DNA of 38,618 nucleotides from a virus. Shown here in pieces: positions 23,190 through 29,763 of the stretch. The stretch is taken from IMG/VR virus record IMGVR_UViG_3300033148_002826, positions 1 through 38,618 of that record. One strand, written 5' to 3'. The position numbers and the translations under genes are program-made. The first letter of the stretch is position 1, and every line of letters starts with the position of its first letter. Below the pieces are notes generated by a model. It was not told the DNA's origin. It did no database searches and saw only the letters and a list, made by a program, of their open reading frames with translations.

Positions 23190-23242
23190 ACACGGTTGCA
23201 TTCGGGGGCAGGGTTATCGGCAACGGTGTCCTTTCCCCGAAT
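23190..23242 (+). ncRNA. Leader RNA before the Sak4-like gene, interleaved stems
   Basis: ACACGGTTGC (23190-23199) pairs with GCAACGGTGT (23220-23229), 9 of 10. ATTCGGGG (23200-23207) pairs perfectly with CCCCGAAT (23235-23242). The order of arms is 1-2-1'-2', with no base between arms 1 and 2 and 5 bases between 1' and 2'. That is too short for both full stems at once, so they may be alternatives. The region is a GC-rich island in AT-rich sequence, 15 bases before the ATG. A riboswitch or translational control element is possible. Confidence 0.65.
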
Positions 23243-23257
23243 AAACTTAAAAAAAAC

Positions 23258-24076
23258 ATGAATATAATAAACACAAAAGATCCAGCTTTTCAACCTTCAG
23301 TCGTAATGATGGTTTATGGAGAAGGAGGAGTTGGAAAAACAACATTTGCCTCAACAGGCCCTGATGTATTATTAGCAGATTGTGAAAATGGATCAAAATA
23401 CTTTGGGTTAAGAGGAATAAAAGTAGATATAGCACAGATCAGAACTTGGTCTGATATGAAAGACTTTTTAGATGAGGTCAAAAAGGATAAGTATAAAACA
23501 ATAGTAATTGATCCAATTGGTGAGTTAATGGAAAAACTTAAGACTTTTATGATCGCCAAGGCCGATAGCAAATTAGTTCAAAGAGATGGAAGTCCAACAA
23601 TGGCTGGATGGGGATGGCTTAAAACTACTCTTAAAATGTATATCAAGGCATTAAGAGATACTGGAAAGCATATCATTTTAGTTGCTCATCTTACAGAAAA
23701 GGATGATGAAGGAAGGATGATTAAAAGACCAAAGATAGAAACTAAATTAGCTGATGATTTAGTAGCATTAGTTGATATAGTAGCTTACATGACAGTTGTT
23801 AAGACTGAAGCAGGAGATGATAAAAGAGTATTGATAGTTGATCCTACTAATGACAAATATACTGCTAAAGATAGAACTGGTCAATTAGGAAAACTCGTAG
23901 AGCCAGATTTTTCTAAAATCATTAATGCTTGTCAGGGAAATAAAACTTATCAATGGAGTAATACAGAACAGATAATGAAAGAAGAGATTAAGAAATCAGA
24001 CGAGAAAGACGAAAAAAAGGAAGCGGTAAAGGTTGCTAAAGATAAACTTAAAAAATCAAATGGAAAAAACAAATAA
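23258..24076 (+). CDS. Sak4-like RecA-fold ATPase
   Basis: 272 residues. Walker A GEGGVGKTT at 21-29 and Walker B TIVIDP at about 81-86, in the AAA_24/Sak4 arrangement; the region KHIILVAHLTEKDDEGRM is the sensor strand of this group. The last 40 residues are Lys/Glu-rich and flexible. Sak4 proteins are ATP-dependent single-strand annealing proteins of phages. It overlaps a RecB/Cas4-like nuclease gene, and an SSB-like gene follows, giving a recombination operon. It may help replicate or circularise the genome. A structured leader precedes it. Confidence 0.8.
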   Translation: MNIINTKDPAFQPSVVMMVYGEGGVGKTTFASTGPDVLLADCENGSKYFGLRGIKVDIAQIRTWSDMKDFLDEVKKDKYKTIVIDPIGELMEKLKTFMIAKADSKLVQRDGSPTMAGWGWLKTTLKMYIKALRDTGKHIILVAHLTEKDDEGRMIKRPKIETKLADDLVALVDIVAYMTVVKTEAGDDKRVLIVDPTNDKYTAKDRTGQLGKLVEPDFSKIINACQGNKTYQWSNTEQIMKEEIKKSDEKDEKKEAVKVAKDKLKKSNGKNK

Positions 24077-24854
24077 AGAAATAATCAAGAAATATAATGG
24101 TAAGGTAGAGATTACTTTTTATCCTAATTCTCATAGATATAAATTAGCAGGAAGGAAGAACTATTTAATATCAGTTACTGGTGCAACTGGAATGAAAGAT
24201 AAGAGTAGACATTTAATGATATGGGCTTCAAGATTATGTAAATCCTTTTTGTATGATTATTTAGAAAAGATAAAATCAGATAGTATTAGTATTAATGAGT
24301 TGTATCCAGTTATAGATGAAGCAGTAGTCCGATATGATGCTGAGAGAGATGAAGCAGCGACTTTTGGAGATATGGTTCATGATTGGATAGAAAGCTTTTC
24401 ACGAGCCAAGGTAGAGCGTAAAAAAGAGCCAGAAATACCAGATGACGCACCAATTGAAGTGATCAAAGGTATAACTGCGTTTCTTGATTGGTATAACAAG
24501 AATAAAGTTAAGTTTATTAAAAGTGAAGAATTGATCTATTCTATGGAGCATGAGTATGTTGGGAAATTAGATGCGATAGCAACTGTTAATGGAAAACATA
24601 CTTTATTGGATTATAAGACAGGCAAGGGAGTTTATACAGAGGCCTATTACCAAGAAGCAGGATACAAGAATGCTTATGAAGAAGAATACAAAGAGAAAAT
24701 AGATCAACAATTGATTATCCATATAGATAAAGAAACAGGGAAGTTTGAAGTAATTGAAAGAACTGAAAGTGATTATGAAAAAGATTTACCTGTATTTTTA
24801 GCTCTTCTGAAAGTCAAAAGAAGAGAAAAAGAATTAAATAAATGGAGTAAATAA
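24060..24854 (+). CDS. PD-(D/E)XK exonuclease, RecB/Cas4-like
   Basis: 264 residues from the ATG at 24060, which overlaps the Sak4-like gene by 17 bases. Motifs: H107 in GDMVHDWIE, E157 in SEELIYS, D171 in VGKLDAIATV, D184-x-K186 in LLDYKTGKG, then Q198 and Y202 in YYQEAGYKNAY. This is the order of a RecB-family nuclease with the QxxxY motif. It probably resects DNA ends to give single strands for the Sak4-like annealing protein next to it. No iron-sulfur Cys cluster is present, which separates it from typical Cas4. Confidence 0.8.
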   Translation: MEKTNKEIIKKYNGKVEITFYPNSHRYKLAGRKNYLISVTGATGMKDKSRHLMIWASRLCKSFLYDYLEKIKSDSISINELYPVIDEAVVRYDAERDEAATFGDMVHDWIESFSRAKVERKKEPEIPDDAPIEVIKGITAFLDWYNKNKVKFIKSEELIYSMEHEYVGKLDAIATVNGKHTLLDYKTGKGVYTEAYYQEAGYKNAYEEEYKEKIDQQLIIHIDKETGKFEVIERTESDYEKDLPVFLALLKVKRREKELNKWSK

Positions 24855-24855
24855 T

Positions 24856-25155
24856 ATGAAAAAACTTGGTGCATTATGGCTAAAGTCATCTGAAAAAGAA
24901 AAACAATACTTCTCAGGAGTATTAGAAGATATGCGAGGAGATATTCCAATAGTTGTATTTATTAATAAGAAAAAAGAAAAAGACAATCAACCAGATTACA
25001 TTGTTTATCTTTCTGAACTACAAGAAAAGAAAGAAGGAGGATATGCAACAGCTCCAGCCCCAGTGATCCAGAAACCTAATTCTCCATCAGGAGTAGTTCA
25101 AGAACCAATACAGGAAAAAAATGATGAGATTGATGTAGGTAATATCCCTTTCTAA
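24856..25155 (+). CDS. ssDNA-binding-like protein with SSB tip
   Basis: 99 residues. The first 55 (GALWLKSSEKEKQYFSGVLE, PIVVFINKKKEKDNQPDYIV) look like a DUF736/OB-like small beta domain. A Pro/Gln-rich linker follows. The end, DEIDVGNIPF, is like the acidic tip (D-x-IPF) of bacterial SSB that docks partner enzymes. It lies 1 base after the exonuclease gene. Together these suggest a phage single-strand DNA-binding protein that works with the Sak4-like protein and nuclease. The domain assignment is by eye. Confidence 0.6.
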   Translation: MKKLGALWLKSSEKEKQYFSGVLEDMRGDIPIVVFINKKKEKDNQPDYIVYLSELQEKKEGGYATAPAPVIQKPNSPSGVVQEPIQEKNDEIDVGNIPF

Positions 25156-25156
25156 T

Positions 25157-25519
25157 ATGATGTTCTTTTCTGAATTAGAGGATACTGAAAAGGTATTAAA
25201 AAGAATAGATGAGTATTTAAAATCATTGAAAAAAGGAAAAGTTCAGATAGAGATTAAGAAAGTTCGGGCCATTAGAAGTTTACAGCAGAACGCACTTTAT
25301 TGGTTATGGTTAAGTATAATATCAAATGAAACAGGATTTACGACTGATGAATTACACGTAACTTTCAGATCAATGTTTTTAACAGATCATAAACAAAGAA
25401 TACCAGTAGTTAGATCAACTACGGTATTAGATAAAATTCAGTTCTGTTTGTATCTTGATAAAATAGAAAGAGTAGCAGGAGAAATGGGTATAACACTTCC
25501 ATCTCCTGATCAATACTAA
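25157..25519 (+). CDS. NinB-like recombination protein
   Basis: 120 residues. RAIRSLQQNALYWLWLSIIS is the hallmark of NinB/Orf-family proteins (RSLxQNxxYW), and the end ITLPSPDQY fits the usual short LP.P...Y finish. NinB proteins bind DNA and assist RecA-type or annealing recombination, replacing RecFOR mediators. It closes the recombination operon. The gene starts 1 base after the SSB-like gene, and the next region holds three tandem hairpins. Confidence 0.7.
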   Translation: MMFFSELEDTEKVLKRIDEYLKSLKKGKVQIEIKKVRAIRSLQQNALYWLWLSIISNETGFTTDELHVTFRSMFLTDHKQRIPVVRSTTVLDKIQFCLYLDKIERVAGEMGITLPSPDQY

Positions 25520-25521
25520 AT

Positions 25522-25660
25522 CTGAGTCGTTCCTTTCCTTAAGAGTATACTCAAGAGGTCATGGGCGACTCGGAGAGAACATAATAGGGCTTCCTTCACT
25601 TAACCTTTAGTTCTATGATTAAGCCCAGTGCCACGCCATAAGCAGAAGGCAAAGCGTGGC
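25522..25660 (+). ncRNA. Three tandem hairpins between operons
   Basis: CTGAGTCG (25522-25529) pairs with CGACTCGG (25566-25573), enclosing GAGTATACTC. GGGCTT (25587-25592) pairs with AAGCCC (25621-25626). GCCACGC (25630-25636) pairs perfectly with GCGTGGC (25654-25660), 9 bases before the next ATG. The 150-base region has no credible gene except a frame from a GTG at 25628 that runs through the last hairpin. Possible small RNA or leader of the following operon. Confidence 0.55.
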
Positions 25661-25669
25661 GATAATAAT

Positions 25670-25978
25670 ATGAATGAATATAATTTAAAAATAGAACAAT
25701 ACAAACAAAGGATTATAAATGCTTTTCAAAAAAACAATTTATTTATTAAAAGATTAAGGAAAGCGAGTGATGAAAAAGGTATTTTTATATATCATTCATT
25801 GGGAACAGAATACCAAAGAACATATAGAAAATTAGTAGAAAAATTAAGTGAAAGTGAATATCTTTATCAGAGAATTAAAAAGAATTATAATGTTGATTTT
25901 ATAGGGATTGAAAATGAAGAAGATTTTAAAGATTCGCTTGATAGAATTATTATAGAAGCAAAAAACAGAATTAAATGA
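25670..25978 (+). CDS. Helical hypothetical protein
   Basis: 102 residues from the ATG at 25670 with the AATAATATG leader; a GTG start at 25628 would lie inside the hairpin. All-helical, charged (EYNLKIEQYKQRIINAFQK, SEYLYQRIKKNYN), no Cys. It overlaps the next small membrane gene by 4 bases. No family recognised. Confidence 0.6.
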   Translation: MNEYNLKIEQYKQRIINAFQKNNLFIKRLRKASDEKGIFIYHSLGTEYQRTYRKLVEKLSESEYLYQRIKKNYNVDFIGIENEEDFKDSLDRIIIEAKNRIK

Positions 25979-26082
25979 AAATAATAGTTAAAAATAATAA
26001 ATTAGACAAAATACTCATTGAAATAGCAAAGCTTTTGATCGGTATGTTAGTCGGAGTCATTTTGTTTAGTAGCATATTATAA
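25975..26082 (+). CDS. Small membrane protein
   Basis: 35 residues: a basic N-terminus (MKIIVKNNKLDK), then one hydrophobic helix (LIGMLVGVILFSSIL) to the end. The ATGA overlap with the upstream gene suggests translational coupling. Function unknown. Confidence 0.6.
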   Translation: MKIIVKNNKLDKILIEIAKLLIGMLVGVILFSSIL

Positions 26083-26101
26083 ATATCTAATATAAAATAA
26101 C

Positions 26102-26872
26102 ATGAAAACATACACAATCAAAAAACCAAAAGACCTAGAAAAGTTCAAAGATGATTATGGATATAATGTAGATGGCAATCTTGAATTAGAATGTGGCATT
26201 GATATTGAGGGTAGATTAAGGGCAGATGGATATATATTGAGTAAAGCTGGATACTCTATTGAAGCTGGAGACTTCATTGAAGCTGGAGACTTCATTAAAG
26301 CTGAAGACTTCATTAAAGCTGGAGGCTCTATTGAAGCTGGAGGCTTCATTAAAGCTGGAGGCTCTATTGAAGCTGGAGACTTCATTGAAGCTGGATACTC
26401 TATTAAAGCTGGAGGCTCTATTAAAGCTGGAGGCTCTATTAAAGCTGGAGGCTCTATTGAAGCTGGAGGCTCTATTGAAGCTGGAGGCTCTATTGAAGCT
26501 GGAGACTTCATTAAAGCTGGATGCTCTATTGAAGCTGGAGACTCTATTAAAGCTGGAGACTTCATTGAAGCTGAAGGCTCTATTGAAGCTGGAGGCTCTA
26601 TTGAAGCTGGAGACTCCTGTGGAATATCAGCAGGACTATCAATTATTTGTAAAACAACTTTATCATTTGGTTTAAACGCATATGCTGGAATAAAAACTTG
26701 GGGAGAAGCAACAGATGAAGACAAAACAATAACTTGCGGAAAACTATTAAAAGGGAATATAGAATATGGTATTTTAAGAGAAACAGGATTATCAGATGAA
26801 CCAGAAACAGGCAAAAAAGTAAAGATTAAGCTAGATAATAATCAAGTCGTAGAGGGAATAATAATAAAATAA
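26102..26872 (+). CDS. Hexapeptide-repeat left-handed solenoid protein
   Basis: 256 residues. Residues 52-171 are 20 tandem hexads of the type S/F-I-E/K-A-G-G/D, fitting a left-handed parallel beta-helix (I at every sixth place, small A two places later). The N-terminal cap begins MKTYTIKKPKDLEKFKDD. The C-terminal region (SFGLNAYAGIKTWGEATDED) continues the solenoid irregularly and ends in a small beta domain. Such hexad proteins form trimers or filaments, as in bactofilin-like and acyltransferase folds, but no catalytic His is evident. The near-identical DNA repeats suggest recent expansion. Function unknown. Confidence 0.65.
   Translation: MKTYTIKKPKDLEKFKDDYGYNVDGNLELECGIDIEGRLRADGYILSKAGYSIEAGDFIEAGDFIKAEDFIKAGGSIEAGGFIKAGGSIEAGDFIEAGYSIKAGGSIKAGGSIKAGGSIEAGGSIEAGGSIEAGDFIKAGCSIEAGDSIKAGDFIEAEGSIEAGGSIEAGDSCGISAGLSIICKTTLSFGLNAYAGIKTWGEATDEDKTITCGKLLKGNIEYGILRETGLSDEPETGKKVKIKLDNNQVVEGIIIK
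26255..26614. repeat. 20 tandem 18-base repeats in the hexapeptide gene
   Basis: Units like TCTATTGAAGCTGGAGGC repeat about 20 times with few changes (TCT/TTC, GAA/AAA, GGC/GAC). Because 18 is divisible by 3 and the unit lacks stops, one other plus frame and one minus frame stay open through the array too. Such arrays change length easily by slippage. Confidence 0.95.
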
Positions 26873-26873
26873 C

Positions 26874-27356
26874 ATGAAACAACTACCAGAGAAAATACAA
26901 CCAATAGATGAAGAACAACATTATTCAGCATTGGAAGAAATAAAAGAAAACCGAGCAACTATAAATAAACCAATAGACTATCTTAAAAGCAAGGAAGAAG
27001 TGAAAAAAGAATGTGAACATGAATGGGAAGCAGGAACAACAATGTTTACTTGTAAAAAATGTGGAGCGATAGAACCACCAAGCAACCAAAAGAAAAAGGA
27101 ATGTGAACATGTATGGATAAAAGAAGGGAGGCTTATCGGTTGTTGGAAATGTAGGGCATTAAAACTCCAACAACCAAAGAAATGGAAGCCAGAAAGAAAT
27201 TATTATTATATTAGTAGTAAGGGAGCAATAGGAGTAAAAGAATTTCAAGATAGTAATAGAGATAAAGCAAGAGCAGAGTTTGGTAATATGTTTAAAACAA
27301 AACAAGAAGCCGAGAATATGAGAGATAAAATCAAATCATTACTTAACAACGATTAA
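26874..27356 (+). CDS. Double zinc-finger protein
   Basis: 160 residues. Two similar zinc-binding units: ECEHEWEAGTTMFTCKKCGA (about 46-65) and ECEHVWIKEGRLIGCWKC (about 75-92), each C-x-H...C-x-x-C, so an internal duplication. The C-terminal 60 residues (NYYYISSKGAIGVKEFQDSN, AEFGNMFKTKQEAENMRDKI) form a module often seen at the end of phage hypothetical proteins. Likely nucleic-acid or protein binding; no enzyme motif. It follows the hexad gene by 1 base. Confidence 0.65.
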   Translation: MKQLPEKIQPIDEEQHYSALEEIKENRATINKPIDYLKSKEEVKKECEHEWEAGTTMFTCKKCGAIEPPSNQKKKECEHVWIKEGRLIGCWKCRALKLQQPKKWKPERNYYYISSKGAIGVKEFQDSNRDKARAEFGNMFKTKQEAENMRDKIKSLLNND

Positions 27357-27395
27357 CCACCTTAAACGTAATTAACTAATATCTTAACTACTCCA

Positions 27396-27761
27396 ATGAA
27401 TAACAAACCCATGACACCAACAGAACAAGTAATATCATTAAAATATGCCAAAGAGCTTAAAGAGTTAGGTTTTGAGAAAGAGAGTTTGTTTTATTGGATC
27501 AATCCTTTTAAAAGACAAGGTTGGAAAATAGTATGTGAAAATGAATATGATTTTAATAAACATCATGAGTATTATCCTGCTTATACAGTAGCAGAGTTAG
27601 GAGAGTTTTTGCCGAATTTTCATTATAGTTATAAATCTGAAAATTGGAAAACATACTATAAAGGTGTTAGTGATATATTAGATAATTTTCCATTAATAGA
27701 AGCCAAAACAGAAGCAGATGTAAGAGTAAAAATGTTAATCTATTTAATTAAAAAAAACTAA
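27396..27761 (+). CDS. Phage hypothetical protein
   Basis: 121 residues, mixed helix and strand, rich in aromatic residues (SLFYWINPFKRQGWKIVCEN, YYPAYTVAELGEFLP). The pattern of AKELKELGFEKESLFYW followed by a YPAYT-AELGE-LP segment is widely seen among phage accessory proteins without known function. No membrane segment or catalytic motif. Confidence 0.65.
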   Translation: MNNKPMTPTEQVISLKYAKELKELGFEKESLFYWINPFKRQGWKIVCENEYDFNKHHEYYPAYTVAELGEFLPNFHYSYKSENWKTYYKGVSDILDNFPLIEAKTEADVRVKMLIYLIKKN

Positions 27762-27762
27762 T

Positions 27763-28011
27763 ATGACACCAGAACAAAGATTTGATAAGAAGTTTGTAAA
27801 TCAAATAATTCACGGAGGGTTTGATAGCAATGAGATAAAACAATTCATCTTATCAGAAATAACCCTCGCAAGAAAAGAAGTATTAAAAGAAGTTAAATCA
27901 ATCTTCTTATCGGAAGCATTAGGAAGCAAGAGTAAATCTTGGGAACAAATAGAATCATCAATAAAGAGTAAGTATAATAAACTAACTAAAAATTATGTCA
28001 AAACAAATTGA
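27763..28011 (+). CDS. Helical hypothetical protein
   Basis: 82 residues, helical and charged (DSNEIKQFILSEITLARKEV, KSKSWEQIESSIKSKYNKL). It starts 1 base after the previous gene and overlaps the pentapeptide gene by 17 bases. No family recognised. Confidence 0.6.
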   Translation: MTPEQRFDKKFVNQIIHGGFDSNEIKQFILSEITLARKEVLKEVKSIFLSEALGSKSKSWEQIESSIKSKYNKLTKNYVKTN

Positions 28012-28477
28012 GGTTTCTGATGAAACTTGGGAAAAAATCAAAGATGTTGTTCAAAAAGAGGGCGACAAAGAAAAAAAGAAAGCTAAAATAGAAATAAAAA
28101 CAATAGGAGGTTCTTTATTGTGGGAAAGTGAAAAAGAAACTCTAAAAGAAGCAGTAGAAGAAGCTGTTAGTAAAGATGCTAATTTGAGAGGTGCTAATTT
28201 GAGAGGTGCTAATTTGAGAGGTACCAATTTGGGAGATGCTAATTTGGAAGGTGCTTATTTGGGAGATGTTAATTTGGAAGGTGCTAATTTGAGAGGTGCT
28301 AATTTGAGAGGTGCTAATTTGAGAGATGCTGATTTGGGAGGTACCAATTTGAGAGATGCTTATTTGGAAGGTGCTGATTTCTATCATACAAAGTTATACG
28401 GAAAAGGCGGAACAACAAAAATAACAAAAAAACAAATACCAGATTTCTTAATAGCATTAGGAGTAATAGTAGAATAG
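27995..28477 (+). CDS. Pentapeptide-repeat protein
   Basis: 160 residues. Residues 62-136 are about 15 tandem pentapeptides of A(N/D)LxG/D type (ANLRG, TNLGD, AYLEG), which fold as a right-handed square beta-helix. The first 60 residues (EIKTIGGSLLWESEKETLKE, AVEEAVSKDAN) are a common lead-in for phage and bacterial pentapeptide proteins. The C-terminus (KQIPDFLIALGVIVE) caps the helix. Some pentapeptide proteins mimic DNA and bind gyrase, but the size and surface here give no proof. It lies 1.1 kb after the hexad solenoid gene. Confidence 0.8.
   Translation: MSKQIEVSDETWEKIKDVVQKEGDKEKKKAKIEIKTIGGSLLWESEKETLKEAVEEAVSKDANLRGANLRGANLRGTNLGDANLEGAYLGDVNLEGANLRGANLRGANLRDADLGGTNLRDAYLEGADFYHTKLYGKGGTTKITKKQIPDFLIALGVIVE
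28178..28402. repeat. 15 tandem 15-base repeats in the pentapeptide gene
   Basis: Units like GCTAATTTGAGAGGT repeat with small changes (GGAGAT, GGAAGGT, ACCAATTTG). Several neighbouring units are identical, which points to recent expansion or homogenisation. The minus strand also stays open across the array. Confidence 0.95.
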
Positions 28478-28491
28478 TAAGTATAAATAAT

Positions 28492-28653
28492 ATGAAGAAA
28501 GAAGCAACAATAAGGGAGTTGGAAAAAGATTATGGAGTAGATTTCGGGGTAAAAAGAGATATGAAGTTGACTACTTGGTTAAAAAAAAACGGATATAATA
28601 ATATAGCAAAAACATTGGAGAGAATAGAAAAAGATTTAAAAGCCAACAAATAA
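28492..28653 (+). CDS. Small helical hypothetical protein
   Basis: 53 residues, basic and helical (MKKEATIRELEKDYGVDFGV, LTTWLKKNGYNNIAKTLERI). The AAATAATATG leader and codon use match nearby genes. It could be a small DNA-binding or partner protein; no family recognised. Confidence 0.6.
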   Translation: MKKEATIRELEKDYGVDFGVKRDMKLTTWLKKNGYNNIAKTLERIEKDLKANK

Positions 28654-28686
28654 AACATCTTTAAAAAGATATAACACATAATAACT

Positions 28687-28926
28687 ATGAAAAACGCAAT
28701 TATAATAATCATATTAATAATAGTTATATTCACGGCAGTTGTTATTGTGCCAATAGTTAGTATTAAAGAAAGAGGAGGGGTTAAAGAACAGAAGAAAATG
28801 ATAAGCAATGATTGCCAAAGAGCTTGTGAAACATTAAAATCTGACTACATAAAAAGAAAAGTATATAATTTTAAAGGAGAAGAGTGTTTTTGTGCGAAAG
28901 ATAATGAAGTATTCCAAGCATATTAA
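28687..28926 (+). CDS. Membrane-anchored Cys-rich small protein
   Basis: 79 residues. An N-terminal membrane segment (IIIIILIIVIFTAVVIVPIV) is followed by a polar domain with four Cys (DCQRACETL, ECFCAKDN), probably disulfide-bonded outside the cytoplasm. It could be an uncleaved-signal surface or superinfection-exclusion protein. The latter is inference from topology only. Confidence 0.6.
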   Translation: MKNAIIIIILIIVIFTAVVIVPIVSIKERGGVKEQKKMISNDCQRACETLKSDYIKRKVYNFKGEECFCAKDNEVFQAY

Positions 28927-28951
28927 AACATAATAACATTGTAGGTTTCTG

Positions 28952-29078
28952 GGGGAAGCGTAACGACGCAGGGCGAACTTGCAAGAGAGATAACATCAAA
29001 CTGCAGAGTACATAAATGACGGTGATTACATCAAAGGTCCGTTGTGGGTGAAAATCCCATTTCCCCAAAAGCCCACAA
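28952..29078 (+). ncRNA. Structured RNA with tRNA-like ends
   Basis: GGGGAAG (28952-28958) pairs with TTTCCCC (29060-29066), and TGGG/CCCA (29045-29059) forms a T-arm-like hairpin with loop TGAAAAT. GCGT/ACGC around AACG (28958-28969) and TGAT/ATCA (29023-29033) are internal hairpins. TTGTGGG (29042-29048) can instead pair with CCCACAA (29072-29078), giving interleaved arms again. GATAACATCAAA and GATTACATCAAA are near repeats inside. No D arm or anticodon arm is convincing, so this is not called a tRNA. It fills the gap between two small genes. Confidence 0.5.
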
Positions 29079-29105
29079 TAATAAACTAAATAACACACAA
29101 TCAAT

Positions 29106-29276
29106 ATGAATAAAAAGAAACCAAAAATAATAAGAATGACTGAAAAAGAAGTTAAAGAGATGCAGAATCATTATTTTGATAATGGAAGAAGGTATGAAAA
29201 AAGACAATTACGAAGAGATTTGGCAGAAGTTCTTGGATTGTATGACATTTTTGAAACTTTAAAAGAAGATTGCTAA
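29106..29276 (+). CDS. Small basic hypothetical protein
   Basis: 56 residues, basic start (MNKKKPKIIRMTEKEVKEMQ), a YEKRQLRRDLAEVLGLYDIF helical part and one terminal Cys. Leader of the CCCACAATAATAAACTAAAT type shared with the next genes. Function unknown. Confidence 0.6.
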   Translation: MNKKKPKIIRMTEKEVKEMQNHYFDNGRRYEKRQLRRDLAEVLGLYDIFETLKEDC

Positions 29277-29280
29277 TAAA

Positions 29281-29312
29281 CCCACAACAATAAATTAAAT
29301 AATAACTATGGA
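29281..29312 (+). repeat. 32-base leader repeat, copy 1
   Basis: CCCACAACAATAAATTAAAT and the next 12 bases through CTATGGA are identical to 29566-29597; a looser copy starts at 29072. Each ends at or just before a start codon. It looks like a duplicated leader that carries the translation start of a gene. Confidence 0.8.
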
Positions 29313-29583
29313 GATTAAAACAAAATACAATATAGGAGAAACATTGTTCTGGCTTGATAAGAGAGATGGGATTTATAAAATAAAATATGATTCAATTAAA
29401 TCAATAAATTTTGGTGGAAAATCCTTTAAAAGATATGAAATTGGTTATACAACGAGAGCAGAAAGAGATATTTTTGAAATTTTTGAAGATGCTAAAAAGG
29501 AAGCAATAAGATTACAAAAAGAATGGAATAAAAAAACTCTTGAGATTATTGAAGAAACAAAACTGCCCACAACAATAAATTAA
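29308..29583 (+). CDS. Hypothetical protein
   Basis: 91 residues. A beta-rich first half (KYNIGETLFWLDKRDGIYKI, FKRYEIGYTT) leads to a charged helix (DIFEIFEDAKKEAIRLQKEW). Similar small beta barrels followed by a helix occur in phage accessory proteins. The last codons (LPTTIN) lie in the second copy of the 32-base leader repeat. Confidence 0.6.
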   Translation: MEIKTKYNIGETLFWLDKRDGIYKIKYDSIKSINFGGKSFKRYEIGYTTRAERDIFEIFEDAKKEAIRLQKEWNKKTLEIIEETKLPTTIN

Positions 29584-29597
29584 ATAATAACTATGGA
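29566..29597 (+). repeat. 32-base leader repeat, copy 2
   Basis: Identical to 29281-29312. Here it also codes for the last residues and stop of the upstream gene and supplies the start of the gene at 29593, so recombination between copies would swap genes cleanly. Confidence 0.8.
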
Positions 29598-29760
29598 AGA
29601 ACAATTATTAACAATAAGAGATACAATGGATATAGTTCAGATACTTGTTTTAAGTTTATTAGCTGTTTTTTATCTTAAAGAAGGAATAGCAAGCAAACAA
29701 AACATTTATATTGTAATGGGAGGAATTCTCATGGCTTTAGCAATCATATGGAGAATATAA
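29593..29760 (+). CDS. Small two-helix membrane protein
   Basis: 55 residues with two membrane helices (IVQILVLSLLAVFYL and IYIVMGGILMALAIIW) joined by a short charged turn. The topology is holin-like, but it lies far from the lysin gene. It could be an antiholin, an exclusion protein or an accessory membrane protein. Confidence 0.55.
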   Translation: MEEQLLTIRDTMDIVQILVLSLLAVFYLKEGIASKQNIYIVMGGILMALAIIWRI

Positions 29761-29763
29761 CTA

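Noticed and set aside
25628-25669. GTG start for the gene at 25670
   Set aside because: The extra 14 residues are encoded by a perfect hairpin and the ATG at 25670 has the usual AATAAT leader.
26155-26814. Proline-rich minus-strand protein and Leu/Lys plus-strand protein in the repeat array
   Set aside because: Both frames are open only because the stop-free 18-base unit repeats in frame; they have no sensible ends or start signals.
28142-28387. Minus-strand frame over the pentapeptide array
   Set aside because: A by-product of the 15-base repeats; the Ile/Ser/Gln repeats show no independent signal.
26255-28402. CRISPR array
   Set aside because: Repeats are contiguous, in frame and without unique spacers; no cas genes are present.
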